From: Hoskinsella mucinilytica
Lineage (GTDB): Bacteria; Bacillota_I; Bacilli_A; Erysipelotrichales; Erysipelotrichaceae
NCBI RefSeq assembly: GCF_045223415.1
Contig: NZ_JBEQZJ010000022.1
Coordinates: 1 to 64,000, forward strand
Direction: 5' to 3'
DNA length: 64,000 bases
In this document: positions 9,119 through 18,034 of the stretch, one piece after another
How positions within the stretch are numbered: position 1 is the first letter of the stretch
How the letters are laid out: each line of letters starts with the position of its first letter
The notes under the pieces: model-generated
Told to the model about the DNA's origin: nothing
Seen by the model: only the letters and a program-made list of their open reading frames with translations
Database searches by the model: none
Translations under genes and position numbers: made by a program

Positions 9119-9886
9119 CTAGTAAACTTTTACTTTCAGTGGTTCACGTCTGGGTGAACGTCGATAGGTAACTTTAGGATAACCCAATACTAAAGTTACA
9201 GCAACCTGTTTCCTTTTTAAACCTAGCATTTTTCTTAACTTATGGGACATTTTTAAAACCATTGTGAAATAACCACTGAATAAAACACCCAGACCATTTG
9301 CTTCCGCTACAAATTCCATATTCTGTGCCGCAAGATGTGCATTGATTGCATCATTCGCCGAGATGATGATGACCTTTCGTGCTTGGAAAAAGAAGAAGTC
9401 ATCAGTAATTTCATTGCGCCTTGCCAAAGCACTAAAACAATTGATCATTGGTTTTATTCTGCGCAATAAACGAACAGCTATTGCTTCTATTTCTTGTATT
9501 TTTTGATCTAACACAACAAAAGATACATCTTGTGCATTCTTGCTTGTATGCGTTAATCTTCCGGCTTCAAGTATTTGATTCATGACAGATGCAGGAATGT
9601 CTTGGTTTTTGAATTGACGAATCGTTCTTCTGAAACGAATGACCTCTACTATCTGATGAGGATCAAGAACAGGTAGTGTTGATTGATGTATTGGCTCACT
9701 TTCATAACCACTGATCATGATTGCTGATTTAGGACAAACAGCCTCACAATGTCCGCAGAAGATGCAATCCTGAGAAATCATTTGTGCTTTGCCATTCGTT
9801 AGTTTTATATTGTGTGTTGGACAATCTTTGATGCATTGGGAACAACCGACACAATTTTGATGGATCATAATCTTATGTTTGTTCAT
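9119..9886 (-). CDS. Nitroreductase with N-terminal 2x[4Fe-4S] ferredoxin domain
   Basis: 255 aa. The first 60 residues hold two 4Fe-4S clusters (CVGCSQCIKDCP and CIFCGHCEAVCP). The rest is an FMN-dependent nitroreductase domain (RRTIRQFKNQDIP at its start, LGVLFSGYF and TLVLGYP further on). Such fusions reduce nitro compounds, flavins or quinone-like substrates using ferredoxin electrons. It is the first gene of the operon with ArsR and EFR1. A TATAAT -10 candidate on the minus strand lies at 9919-9924; no convincing -35 was seen. Confidence 0.88.
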   Translation of the reverse strand: MNKHKIMIHQNCVGCSQCIKDCPTHNIKLTNGKAQMISQDCIFCGHCEAVCPKSAIMISGYESEPIHQSTLPVLDPHQIVEVIRFRRTIRQFKNQDIPASVMNQILEAGRLTHTSKNAQDVSFVVLDQKIQEIEAIAVRLLRRIKPMINCFSALARRNEITDDFFFFQARKVIIISANDAINAHLAAQNMEFVAEANGLGVLFSGYFTMVLKMSHKLRKMLGLKRKQVAVTLVLGYPKVTYRRSPRREPLKVKVY

Positions 9887-9993
9887 CGTAATCCTTCTTT
9901 CGTTAACTTACATAAACCATTATATCATTTACTGCTGATTATGTTTGATTCGTAAAGAAAGTCGTTACCATTCATAGAAAGAAGTGTAAAACA

Positions 9994-10014
9994 AAAGACC
10001 GCTTAGCGGTCTTT
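9994..10014 (-). terminator. Terminator after oleate hydratase
   Basis: Perfect 9-bp stem AAAGACCGC/GCGGTCTTT with a 3-nt loop. On the minus strand it is followed by a T-rich run (TTGTTTT), immediately after the stop codon at 10018. Confidence 0.85.
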
Positions 10015-10017
10015 GAT

Positions 10018-11787
10018 CTATATTAAATGATAAGTTTCTAACAATTCTTCAATGACGGTTCCCTGAATCTTCTTCATACCTTTTTTCTCTATCCATTTTA
10101 TGAGCCATGGTACTTCGATTTCAGATAATTTCTTACCATCCATCATTTTATACGTACTATCTAATAAAACTCGAACATCATAACAAGAATTAAATACTTC
10201 AGGTACACCTCGATCAACATCAAGTAACGTATAAACAGCTTCCATAGCGGTTCTTACAGAATATTCTGTAGTAAATACCGTATCTCTTAACGTATCCGCA
10301 AACTGACCGATAAAGGCAAAGTTCACACATCCATCAGGTACTACCTTTGGTCGATCTCCTTTGGTTCTTGGCATAAAGAAGGCAGTAATATAAGGCATCA
10401 TACAAGGAATGCAACGTGCAGAGTTTACTGCCATATCATGAATTTCTTCTTCTGGAACACCTACATGATAAAGCCATTCTTCTGTAATCTCGATCCCTGT
10501 ACATTCCTTCATTGGTTTTTTTACATAATTCCCTGGTACATCACCAAATAAACCATAGAACCATACGACCAATTGATCTTTTGGCTGATCTTTAAAATGA
10601 GGTTGACGATTGATTGTCCAGCTTAATAACCAATTAGAATCCTTTGCCGTTACGATACCACCTGTGGTTACTTTTCCCGCAAATGGATCACGTTTACATA
10701 TCTTCTGTAAATATGGTGGAATCCTATCATCTAAGGTCGTTATGGTCGCAGATTCCCAATACGTTTTATCTGTATCTGTACAGAATTTATCTGGGTGACC
10801 AAAGCAAGCATCCTGTGCAGCAATGTTTCTCCATAATTTCCAACATCCACCTTCGTCACGATTAAATTCAGGAACTTGATCTTGATCACCAAGACTTGAA
10901 TTTTCAGTACAGCTTCCATTGGTCACAAATACCAAATCATCTTCAATCAAATCAATGGTTTCTTCTTTCCCATTATGGATACAAATAATTTGTTTTGCGA
11001 CTTTTTTCTCTTTTGTAATATCAAAGATTACATTTGTGACCTTAGTATCATATTGGAAATGTACATGATGATCCTCTAAATATTTGATCATAGGAAGAAT
11101 CAAAGATTCATATTGATTATATTTGGTGAACTTCAAAGCAGAAAAATCCGGAAGTCCTCCAATATGATGAATAAAACGTTGAATATAAAGTTTCATTTCT
11201 AATGCACTGTGCCATTGTTCAAATGCAAACATAGTTCTCCAGTACAGCCAGAAATTACTTTTGAAAAACTCTTCGGTAAATACATCATCGATTGTTTTAT
11301 CATATAAATCTTCATCTTTTGTGAAGAATAAATGCATAATTTCCATTGCTGCCTTATCACTTAGCGCAAATTTTCCATCAGTATGTGCATCTTCTCCTCG
11401 ATTGACGGTTGCCCTCATCAAGGAATAATTAGGATCGGCTTTATTCAACCAATAATATTCATCTAAGACAGATACGCCTTCTGTTTCAATGGAAGGAATA
11501 GAACGGAAAAGATCCCATAAGCATTCAAAGTGATTTTCCATTTCTCTTCCACCACGAATGATAAAACCTTTGGTTGGGTCCTTGATACCATCACAAGCTC
11601 CACCGGCAATCTTCATTTCTTCTAGAATATGAATATGTTCTCCTTTCATCTGTCCATCACGAATAAGAAAACATGCAGCGGATAAACTCGCAAGACCAGA
11701 TCCTACCAAATACGCTGATTTACGATCAACACCTTCAGGCTTTAAAGGTCTAGCAAAAGCTTCATAATTACCATTACTATAATACAT
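10018..11787 (-). CDS. ohyA: Oleate hydratase (FAD-dependent fatty acid hydratase)
   Basis: 589-aa member of the oleate hydratase family (formerly myosin cross-reactive antigen), which adds water to the cis-9 double bond of unsaturated fatty acids to give 10-hydroxy fatty acids. Conserved features: the FAD-binding AYLVGSGLASLSAACFLIRD, the GGREMENHFECLWD block with the catalytic-region Glu, and the C-terminal NFAFIGQFADTLRDTVFTTEYS segment. The start at 11787 is preferred over 11802 because GGAGG lies 8 nt upstream of it, and family members begin MYYSNGNYEAFARP. It is a single-gene unit with its own terminator and probably detoxifies or modifies host and dietary oleate and linoleate. Confidence 0.96.
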   Translation of the reverse strand: MYYSNGNYEAFARPLKPEGVDRKSAYLVGSGLASLSAACFLIRDGQMKGEHIHILEEMKIAGGACDGIKDPTKGFIIRGGREMENHFECLWDLFRSIPSIETEGVSVLDEYYWLNKADPNYSLMRATVNRGEDAHTDGKFALSDKAAMEIMHLFFTKDEDLYDKTIDDVFTEEFFKSNFWLYWRTMFAFEQWHSALEMKLYIQRFIHHIGGLPDFSALKFTKYNQYESLILPMIKYLEDHHVHFQYDTKVTNVIFDITKEKKVAKQIICIHNGKEETIDLIEDDLVFVTNGSCTENSSLGDQDQVPEFNRDEGGCWKLWRNIAAQDACFGHPDKFCTDTDKTYWESATITTLDDRIPPYLQKICKRDPFAGKVTTGGIVTAKDSNWLLSWTINRQPHFKDQPKDQLVVWFYGLFGDVPGNYVKKPMKECTGIEITEEWLYHVGVPEEEIHDMAVNSARCIPCMMPYITAFFMPRTKGDRPKVVPDGCVNFAFIGQFADTLRDTVFTTEYSVRTAMEAVYTLLDVDRGVPEVFNSCYDVRVLLDSTYKMMDGKKLSEIEVPWLIKWIEKKGMKKIQGTVIEELLETYHLI

Positions 11788-11858
11788 ATCAATTACCTCC
11801 ATTTATTTGACACCTATAGGATAATGCGAATTTCATCACTTCACCATAGACATCCAAA

Positions 11859-11890
11859 AGAGCCTGTCAAAACTTTAGACACGAGGCTCT
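11859..11890 (-). terminator. Terminator of the four-gene ABC operon
   Basis: Minus-strand hairpin: outer 7-bp stem AGAGCCT/AGGCTCT (11884-11890 with 11859-11865) plus an inner GTC/GAC, followed by TTTT. It lies about 60 nt after the stop of the last gene. Confidence 0.7.
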
Positions 11891-11952
11891 ATCTGTATAA
11901 ATTGATAGTTTATATGATAAGCATTAGTTCATGCGAAATTTGGAAGTTTAGA

Positions 11953-12699
11953 TCATTTTGATATAGATTTTCTTATTTCTTCTCTTTTATCTTTTAGCTC
12001 TATTAATCGATCTAATCCTTTTGATATATTATTGTTTTGAAGCTCCTCATAATCTGATGACTTCAGATTGTCTAGTATACTGTTTTTTTCAATTTCATTG
12101 ATCTTAAAATCTATCATATCATTTGATATCATATTTTCTGTAGTTATTTGATTCCCATTTAATGTGAAATAATCATCTTCCTCAAGATTATATTTACCAT
12201 AAAGTGAAGAAACAAAATTGTATTTTTGATTTTTCTCCTCTTTCAAAAACACCATATATACTTGATCTTTTCTAATTGGTAAATAAACCCCATAAAGATT
12301 CACTGTTTCTTTATTCTTATAACCAAATGGCTCATATATATAAATATCATGATCTAATAATTCTTTATCTCCTTTTATAATTTTCGTAACCTTTACTTTA
12401 CTGCAAATCGTATTTTTCTCTTGTACTCTGTCCTGTAAAGTAATATAGGCAATAAGATTACTTTTATGATAAAGCTTTTCATATGTGTCCAATGAAGAAT
12501 CATAAACTTTGTTCACGGTTACCGTACCCTCATCATTCCCCTCAAAAGCTGCATCATTGATATTCATTTCAATGTTTTTAACATCTTTTAAATTCGCCTC
12601 TTTTATTATCGGTAAATTCTTTCCTAGATTAAAACTGTATAAAAATACACCTATCACGAGAAGAAGAAAGATACATATCAATTTTTTAATTGTCTTCAT
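11953..12699 (-). CDS. Membrane-anchored extracytoplasmic protein of the ABC operon
   Basis: 248 aa, not assigned to a named family. One N-terminal hydrophobic helix (KLICIFLLLVIGVFLYSF) without a lipobox indicates a signal anchor. The rest is hydrophilic. A middle segment (KVKVTKIIKGDKELL, then IYIYEPFG) has the pattern of small beta-barrel domains found in secreted Firmicutes proteins of the form 'V-x-V-x-x-x-x-KGD'. The C-terminus is Lys/Glu rich. Its start overlaps the end of the ABC ATPase gene by 14 nt, so the products are probably translationally coupled; it may be an extracellular accessory or sensor of the transporter. Confidence 0.65.
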   Translation of the reverse strand: MKTIKKLICIFLLLVIGVFLYSFNLGKNLPIIKEANLKDVKNIEMNINDAAFEGNDEGTVTVNKVYDSSLDTYEKLYHKSNLIAYITLQDRVQEKNTICSKVKVTKIIKGDKELLDHDIYIYEPFGYKNKETVNLYGVYLPIRKDQVYMVFLKEEKNQKYNFVSSLYGKYNLEEDDYFTLNGNQITTENMISNDMIDFKINEIEKNSILDNLKSSDYEELQNNNISKGLDRLIELKDKREEIRKSISK

Positions 12700-13324
12700 G
12701 TGCAGTTACCGTACCATTATTGAACTTAAAAGTTTCATCACACAGCTCTTCGATATCCATCTTATTATGTGAGGTTATGATAATTATTTTCCCTTTCTCT
12801 TTTTCTTTTTTCAAAATATCATAGATCAGTTTTACACCGTCTTCATCTAAACCACTTGTTATTTCATCAAGAATAAGGATATCATTTTCTTCCATAATAG
12901 CTTGAGCAATACCCAAACGTTGTCGCATACCAAGGGAATATTTTCCAACTTTTTTATTATCTTGAGTCAAAAGGCCCACCTTTTTAATAGCATTCATAAT
13001 GTCTTCCTTTTGAATTTCATTTCTTATCTTAGACAGCATTTCTAAATTTTCATATCCTGTAAGTTCATTAAAAAATTCTGGTTTTTCTAAAACAATGCCT
13101 ATTTTAGGCATACTTTTCAATGTTAAAAGAGGCTTTTCATTTAGCATAACTACACCCTCTGTAGGCTTTACCAGATTACTGATAATTCTTAATAACATCG
13201 TTTTTCCACACCCGTTATATCCTACAAATCCATATATATTTCCTGATTTCATTTCAACATTAACATTTTGAAAAATTAATTGACCTTTTATTGTCTTACC
13301 TACATTTTCTAATTTGATTTCCAT
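12686..13324 (-). CDS. ABC transporter ATP-binding protein
   Basis: 212-aa ATPase subunit with Walker A GYNGCGKT (about residues 35-42), signature YSLGMRQRLG (about 129-138), Walker B DILILDE (about 148-154) and a C-terminal H-loop in IITSHNKMDI. It is short, as in ATPases of antimicrobial-peptide or ABC-2-type exporters. Two membrane proteins are encoded just upstream (12-nt gap) and an anchored protein overlaps downstream. Substrate unknown; export or immunity/resistance to a peptide is a reasonable guess only. Confidence 0.9.
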   Translation of the reverse strand: MEIKLENVGKTIKGQLIFQNVNVEMKSGNIYGFVGYNGCGKTMLLRIISNLVKPTEGVVMLNEKPLLTLKSMPKIGIVLEKPEFFNELTGYENLEMLSKIRNEIQKEDIMNAIKKVGLLTQDNKKVGKYSLGMRQRLGIAQAIMEENDILILDEITSGLDEDGVKLIYDILKKEKEKGKIIIITSHNKMDIEELCDETFKFNNGTVTAHEDN

Positions 13325-13336
13325 AAATACTCCTCC

Positions 13337-14596
13337 TTAATAATAGTCTAAATATTTTAATGCATAACTATTTCCAACAACCAATATTCCCGCAAATAGG
13401 GCAAGACATGCTATCATCCGAACATCATATAATCTCATTAATACAATGGATTCTCCAACGCCTGTAGTTATAGAAATAACAATCAATAATATAAATGCAA
13501 TCAAACTATAGCTAAATAATTTATCCTCTTTTAAAACTTGATAAATTAAGAATAGCAATAATGCAATATCAGAAGTCCATAGGATACCAACAGTTAAATA
13601 AGTATATATAGGTAATTCTTGGCTATTGAAATACATATCGACACCATATTTTATTATCAAAACAAGTGCAATATATAGAACCCCTTTTTTTAATATACTC
13701 AAAAACCAACTAGTTCGATTTCTTATTCTTATTGCATAAAACAGAAAATGAGATCGATAATTGGTTAACATGATGTAAGACATAATCCCAACAAGTAATG
13801 CAATTTGCATTAACCACATAATTAAAGGACTGATAATATCATTGATTGACATAAAATATATATCAGGAAAACCAAAAGAACATTTTACATTATAGTTTCG
13901 ATATATCATATTTTGAAAGATGAATATCATCATCGAAAGGATAAAAACTAAGTTGATTTTATTCAAATTCTCTATTGTTATTTTATATTTATAGATAAAG
14001 TAAACGAGAGCATCAAACACAAAAGTAAATATCATAACTAGTATCAAAGTCTTATCTCCTGAAAAGACATTATCAGGAGAATAAAATTGAGGAACATTTC
14101 TAAAAAGTGTATATAGAAAAATACCCCATGTTGCCAAAAGACAATATATAGTATTCTTCTTTCTAAAGCTCATAGAAAGAAAAACATTGATATATATAAG
14201 TGGTACAAACACTAAGATGCTAAAAACAAACAATATTACTGTATATATAAAGAAACGAACATCTGATTCAAAACCAAAAATAATGATATTCAGATAAAAA
14301 AGTGTAACCACGATAACAATTGGTTTTAAGCAATCTTTCAAATAACTTTCTCTCCATGCTTTTTCATCTTGATATCGTATTCTAGTGAAAATATTTTGAT
14401 AATAACAATTAATTCTATAAAGCAAATAACACATGAACCCTGGAAGAATTATAAATTGTATACTTTCAAAAAAATAGCAAACAACATTGACTCCTCCAAC
14501 TCCGATTATGAGTCTAGATATAACTACTAAAAGCATAATTGAGAAAAACACGATATTCTTACTTTTTGAAGAATTGATAAATTTATCCTTATTCAA
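13337..14596 (-). CDS. Multispan membrane protein, probable ABC permease subunit
   Basis: 419 aa with roughly ten to eleven hydrophobic segments spread over the whole length and short polar loops. It has no motif I can name. Position between a second membrane protein (8-nt overlap) and the ATPase gene argues that it is one of the membrane partners of the transporter. Confidence 0.65.
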   Translation of the reverse strand: MNKDKFINSSKSKNIVFFSIMLLVVISRLIIGVGGVNVVCYFFESIQFIILPGFMCYLLYRINCYYQNIFTRIRYQDEKAWRESYLKDCLKPIVIVVTLFYLNIIIFGFESDVRFFIYTVILFVFSILVFVPLIYINVFLSMSFRKKNTIYCLLATWGIFLYTLFRNVPQFYSPDNVFSGDKTLILVMIFTFVFDALVYFIYKYKITIENLNKINLVFILSMMIFIFQNMIYRNYNVKCSFGFPDIYFMSINDIISPLIMWLMQIALLVGIMSYIMLTNYRSHFLFYAIRIRNRTSWFLSILKKGVLYIALVLIIKYGVDMYFNSQELPIYTYLTVGILWTSDIALLLFLIYQVLKEDKLFSYSLIAFILLIVISITTGVGESIVLMRLYDVRMIACLALFAGILVVGNSYALKYLDYY

Positions 14597-15407
14597 ATTG
14601 ATCTCTCCTTTTATATAAATAATAAAATGTAATATTTATTATGACATATATAATGAGCCAAATAATATAGATATGACTCTTTACACTTACTATAGTATCC
14701 GGTTGTATAATATTCTGTATAAAATAATAGCAATAAGGAACCGGCATATATCCAAACATTAAGATCAAGATCAAAGATACAAAAAACAGCGCTATATAAG
14801 TAAGCACTTTCTGTTTTACTAATAAACTAATTGAAAAAGAGGTTATTGCACATAATCCACTGAAAATCGAAATCATAAAAATAAAAACTATGATAAAAAG
14901 ATATGGATTTTGAATATAAAATTCATAAAATGAATAATTTTGTAAAAGAGCTTCCACTTGGTTATCAACAAAAAATGAATTTAATATTGATATCGCATTG
15001 TCATTAAAATCTAATGCTAATATCTCAGAAAAAAAAGCAATCAACAATGGTATGCATAACAATAGAAAGCCTGATAAAAAGCTAACGATATATTTAGATA
15101 GAAAATAGTACTTCTTTTTAATTCTTGTAAATAGAACATCCGACATATCTGTTTCAGTCATCCATGTATCCGCAAATGGAAATACTGCAATTAAAGGAAT
15201 AGCATAAAAAAGAGCCAGCAAAAATGAATGCTTTGAATAATCTGTAATCATAATAAAAAAATGTTGATAGGATTTCCCACTGCTGTATGCTGCAGTAATA
15301 TCTTTCAAAGACATATACGATAATAAACCTGTCAATATAATTAGTAATATTAAAAATGACTTTCTATGTAGCAATATATATAAGTCTTTTCTTAATGCAT
15401 TTTTCAT
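14589..15407 (-). CDS. Multispan membrane protein, probable ABC-2-type permease
   Basis: 272 aa, first gene of the operon. An N-terminal cytoplasmic stretch (MKNALRKDLYILLHRKSF) followed by about six hydrophobic segments is the layout of ABC-2-type permeases of small exporters. GAGGG lies 7 nt before the ATG. It is followed with an 8-nt overlap by the second membrane protein. No substrate can be inferred. Confidence 0.65.
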   Translation of the reverse strand: MKNALRKDLYILLHRKSFLILLIILTGLLSYMSLKDITAAYSSGKSYQHFFIMITDYSKHSFLLALFYAIPLIAVFPFADTWMTETDMSDVLFTRIKKKYYFLSKYIVSFLSGFLLLCIPLLIAFFSEILALDFNDNAISILNSFFVDNQVEALLQNYSFYEFYIQNPYLFIIVFIFMISIFSGLCAITSFSISLLVKQKVLTYIALFFVSLILILMFGYMPVPYCYYFIQNIIQPDTIVSVKSHIYIIWLIIYVIINITFYYLYKRRDQFE

Positions 15408-15713
15408 TATTTCCCTCTTTTCTTGTTTGTTTTTTTAAGATAATCTTATGGTGTATAAGATTATCAATCTTGCCCCTTATTAACTATAGTGCGTATCCTT
15501 ATAACTATATTATAATGTATTTTTTTTAAAAATCAATAATTTGAATATTTGATTTTGATAATTCTTATATATTTTTTTGACACATACTGCTCACAATAAG
15601 ACACTCATCGGTATATTTATAGTTTCCTACTGTATGATAGCCAAGGTCTATCATGGTTGAAATATAAAAAAAGGATAGATATTGATTGTCTATCTACCCT
15701 TTAAATGAAGCTT
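15408..15713 (-). promoter_or_regulatory. Promoter and leader of the ABC operon with inverted repeat
   Basis: 306 nt without a gene. On the minus strand TTGATT (15531-15536) and TATAAT (15509-15514) are separated by 16 nt. About 45-65 nt downstream of the presumed start site lies a perfect 11-bp inverted repeat, GATAATCTTAT (15439-15449) and ATAAGATTATC (15455-15465), with a 5-nt spacer. It has no T-run on either side in the right orientation, so it is more likely a roadblock operator or a leader hairpin than a terminator. The remainder (15600-15660) shows nothing clear. Confidence 0.5.
15665..15702 (-). terminator. Terminator after the methyltransferase gene
   Basis: Minus-strand 12-bp stem with one G-U pair (arms 15691-15702 and 15670-15681, 9-nt loop) followed by a T run, 12 nt after the stop at 15714. 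Confidence 0.8.
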
Positions 15714-16454
15714 CTATACTATATCCTTCTTCCTAGCGGAAACCAAAAGCATCATAGGACGTCTCATTTCATCTTTCATCCCTGGTTGATCCATTAAATG
15801 AATTGGGGGTTGAGGCTCTATGATATGTTCAATTACAAAATCATTGACCAATAAGGTATTCAAATAGGTGGTTAATGTACGATGGTATTTGGTCACCTTT
15901 TCACCTAGAAAAATGGCATCTCTTTTTCCTTCATAGTAATAATTATCTACTGGAAAGTGTAGTATATTTCCATTTTCATCATAATACCAATCCTGTGTTC
16001 CATATGCAGTAAATACCGGATGTTCTACTGAGAATACAAAGCTACCATTAGGAACGATCCATGTGCTCATTTGCTTTATGAGTGTAGCAAAATCTTTTAC
16101 ATAATGAAATGCCAATGAGCTGATCACTACATCAAAGGAATCCTTCTTAAATACAAGATCTTCCATTGCTTCCTTTTGATAACGGATATGTTCGTGATGA
16201 TTGATTTTCTGTGCAGTAGCAAGCATCTTTTCGGATATGTCAATTCCTAATACACTTGTGGCTCCATGAGTTGCGGCATAAAGACAATGCCATCCATAAC
16301 CACAACCTAAATCCAATACACGCTTTCCTTCAAAATCAGGTAATAATTTCTGTAGTTCAGACCATTCACCTGCGCCATTCAGACCTTCCTTTGAGCGATT
16401 CATCTCACTATACTTCTTAAAAAACACTTCATCATCATATTTATTTTCTTTCAT
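15714..16454 (-). CDS. Class I SAM-dependent methyltransferase
   Basis: 246 aa. SAM-binding motif I is VLDLGCGYGWHCLYAA, followed by GIDISEKML (motif II acidic residue) and the post-motif VVISSLAFHYV. It is of the small-molecule methyltransferase type (UbiE/Methyltransf_11-like); the substrate cannot be read from sequence. GGAGG is 9 nt upstream of the ATG and a terminator follows, so it is probably monocistronic. Confidence 0.85.
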   Translation of the reverse strand: MKENKYDDEVFFKKYSEMNRSKEGLNGAGEWSELQKLLPDFEGKRVLDLGCGYGWHCLYAATHGATSVLGIDISEKMLATAQKINHHEHIRYQKEAMEDLVFKKDSFDVVISSLAFHYVKDFATLIKQMSTWIVPNGSFVFSVEHPVFTAYGTQDWYYDENGNILHFPVDNYYYEGKRDAIFLGEKVTKYHRTLTTYLNTLLVNDFVIEHIIEPQPPIHLMDQPGMKDEMRRPMMLLVSARKKDIV

Positions 16455-16613
16455 TTGTCTTTACCTCCCATGCAAAATAATATGTTATGTTCGATTTGCA
16501 TGGGCACATACAATTTTTTGTCCTATGATGCCCTTAGACATGCCGATCACCATCCTTTTCCTATAACTTTACAATATCTTAAAGTTCCGTTCATTTTATA
16601 ATGCATGTACGAA

Positions 16614-17024
16614 TCAAAGCTTATCATAATCAAGCGAGGCTTGTATTGGTCCAACTGAATGTGGATTTAACTGATATTCTCCATTCATCATTTCAACAAA
16701 GCCATAATATGGGACTTTTTCTTTTCTATTTTTTACAACGACTTCAAAAAGCATTCCTGGATAGGATCCATCCTCTTTTGCACTTTTTTCACTATACTCA
16801 TCTCCCGCATAACTGATTTCTATTACCACATGGTTTTCTTTAAACTTGCTAACAGCTAATTCTGATGCTTCTTTTAATTGGACATCACTATATATCTCTG
16901 ACTTCATTTCATGATAAACAACTTTGGGTTGATACTTAGAAAGCTTAAGGTATAACATGCTGAAAACAAGAATTAGTAATAATACAGATAGAAGTTTCAT
17001 ATATGATTTTAAACCGGATTTCAT
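16614..17024 (-). CDS. Small membrane-anchored protein of unknown function
   Basis: 136 aa, family not recognised. One N-terminal hydrophobic helix (MKLLSVLLLILVFSMLYL) is followed by a soluble domain of about 105 residues, predicted outside the cell. AAAGGA lies upstream of the ATG. It begins 41 nt after the TetR-type gene on the same strand and may be cotranscribed with it. Confidence 0.6.
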   Translation of the reverse strand: MKSGLKSYMKLLSVLLLILVFSMLYLKLSKYQPKVVYHEMKSEIYSDVQLKEASELAVSKFKENHVVIEISYAGDEYSEKSAKEDGSYPGMLFEVVVKNRKEKVPYYGFVEMMNGEYQLNPHSVGPIQASLDYDKL

Positions 17025-17065
17025 AATATCACTGTCCTTTCCTATTATAGTAACATCATTTTATC

Positions 17066-17626
17066 TTATGATAACGCATCAAACTCATGAAGTGCTTTAT
17101 CAATATCACCATGAATGACACTGTCTAAACGATTGATGATCTGAACGGGATCTTCTTTCATCCCTTTGCTGATCCAATCTAAGATCAATCCTACAAATCC
17201 ATATTTATAAAAATCTGCGATGAAAGCTTTGTCTTCAGCTCTAACCGATTTTTGTTTTGCCAGCTCCTCTACGACATCCCATAGCAGTTGATAAGTTTCT
17301 TTATACAAAAAACTTTCTAAATGTTCTCTGGATACTGAATGATAGGTACTGAGTACAAAATCCTTGTTTTTTTCAACATATTCGAAGATATGAAGATAGC
17401 CCTCTTGCCATGTTGCATAGGTTTTTTTATCTCCAATAACCTTTAGTGCTTCGCTTGTATAAATCCATTCGATTAAATCATAGATATCTTGAAAATGATA
17501 ATAAAAGGTTTGTCGATTCACTTCACAATCCTCAACGATATCCACAATCGTAATCTTATCTAAAGGTTTTTCCTTCAGTAGTTTTTTCAAAGATGACGCC
17601 AAAGCACGTTTCGTTGTTTGTGACAT
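17066..17626 (-). CDS. TetR/AcrR-family transcriptional regulator
   Basis: 186 aa. The N-terminal TetR DNA-binding domain is clear: RALASSLKKLLKEKPLDKI then VDIVEDCEVNRQTFYYHFQD. The C-terminal half is like that of DhaS-type TetR proteins. The start at 17626 is supported by GGGAGG 8 nt upstream; the frame is open 15 codons further. The first 71 nt of the gene are shared with the end of the GIY-YIG reading frame in another frame. Targets are unknown; the small anchored protein follows. Confidence 0.88.
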   Translation of the reverse strand: MSQTTKRALASSLKKLLKEKPLDKITIVDIVEDCEVNRQTFYYHFQDIYDLIEWIYTSEALKVIGDKKTYATWQEGYLHIFEYVEKNKDFVLSTYHSVSREHLESFLYKETYQLLWDVVEELAKQKSVRAEDKAFIADFYKYGFVGLILDWISKGMKEDPVQIINRLDSVIHGDIDKALHEFDALS

Positions 17627-17912
17627 GATACCACCTCCCTGAGCGTGTTTCTTGTAGCTTGAGTTTTTCATTTCTACTCAACTGTTTGATTTCATATTCA
17701 CGCTTTCTTGCGCTACTGGCATCTGGATGTTCTTCAAAATAAAACACCTCGATCGGTTTATGTGCCTTGGTATACTTTGCACCTTTCCCGGCCTTATGCT
17801 TTTCATATCTTTTCTTTAAATCGGTGGTCCATCCACAATATAAAGATTGATCTTCACAGCGAAGCAGATATACATAGTATCCAGATTCCTTTGGCAACTG
17901 CGATTCTTCCAT
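17556..17912 (-). CDS. GIY-YIG domain protein (UPF0213/YazA-like)
   Basis: Small GIY-YIG nuclease-fold protein. YYVYLLRCEDQSLYCGWTTDLKKR holds the GIY (YVY) and YIG (YCG) elements and the conserved Arg, and ARKREYEIKQLSRNEKL is the usual end of the family. At 118 aa it is about 25-30 residues longer than most members: the C-terminal tail has no family resemblance and runs 71 nt into the start of the TetR gene. RBS is weak (GGTG). Role in DNA metabolism is assumed from the fold only. Confidence 0.82.
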   Translation of the reverse strand: MEESQLPKESGYYVYLLRCEDQSLYCGWTTDLKKRYEKHKAGKGAKYTKAHKPIEVFYFEEHPDASSARKREYEIKQLSRNEKLKLQETRSGRWYHVTNNETCFGVIFEKTTEGKTFR

Positions 17913-17993
17913 TTGACACCAGCTTTCTACTTAGATTTTAGCATGAATTAGATAGAATACGAAGCCCTTTTCATAAATATCATTATAGTTTGT

Positions 17994-18028
17994 AAAAAAA
18001 AGCATTCATAGTCAATCACCATGAATGC
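17994..18028 (-). terminator. Terminator after the ROK kinase operon
   Basis: Minus-strand stem GCATTCAT/ATGAATGC (18021-18028 with 18002-18009) followed by a T run of eight (17994-18001), 7 nt after the stop codon at 18035. Confidence 0.85.
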
Positions 18029-18034
18029 CATAAA

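Noticed and set aside
15439..15465. Inverted repeat as a terminator of the ABC operon or its neighbour
   Set aside because: The T-rich flank is on the wrong side for either direction.
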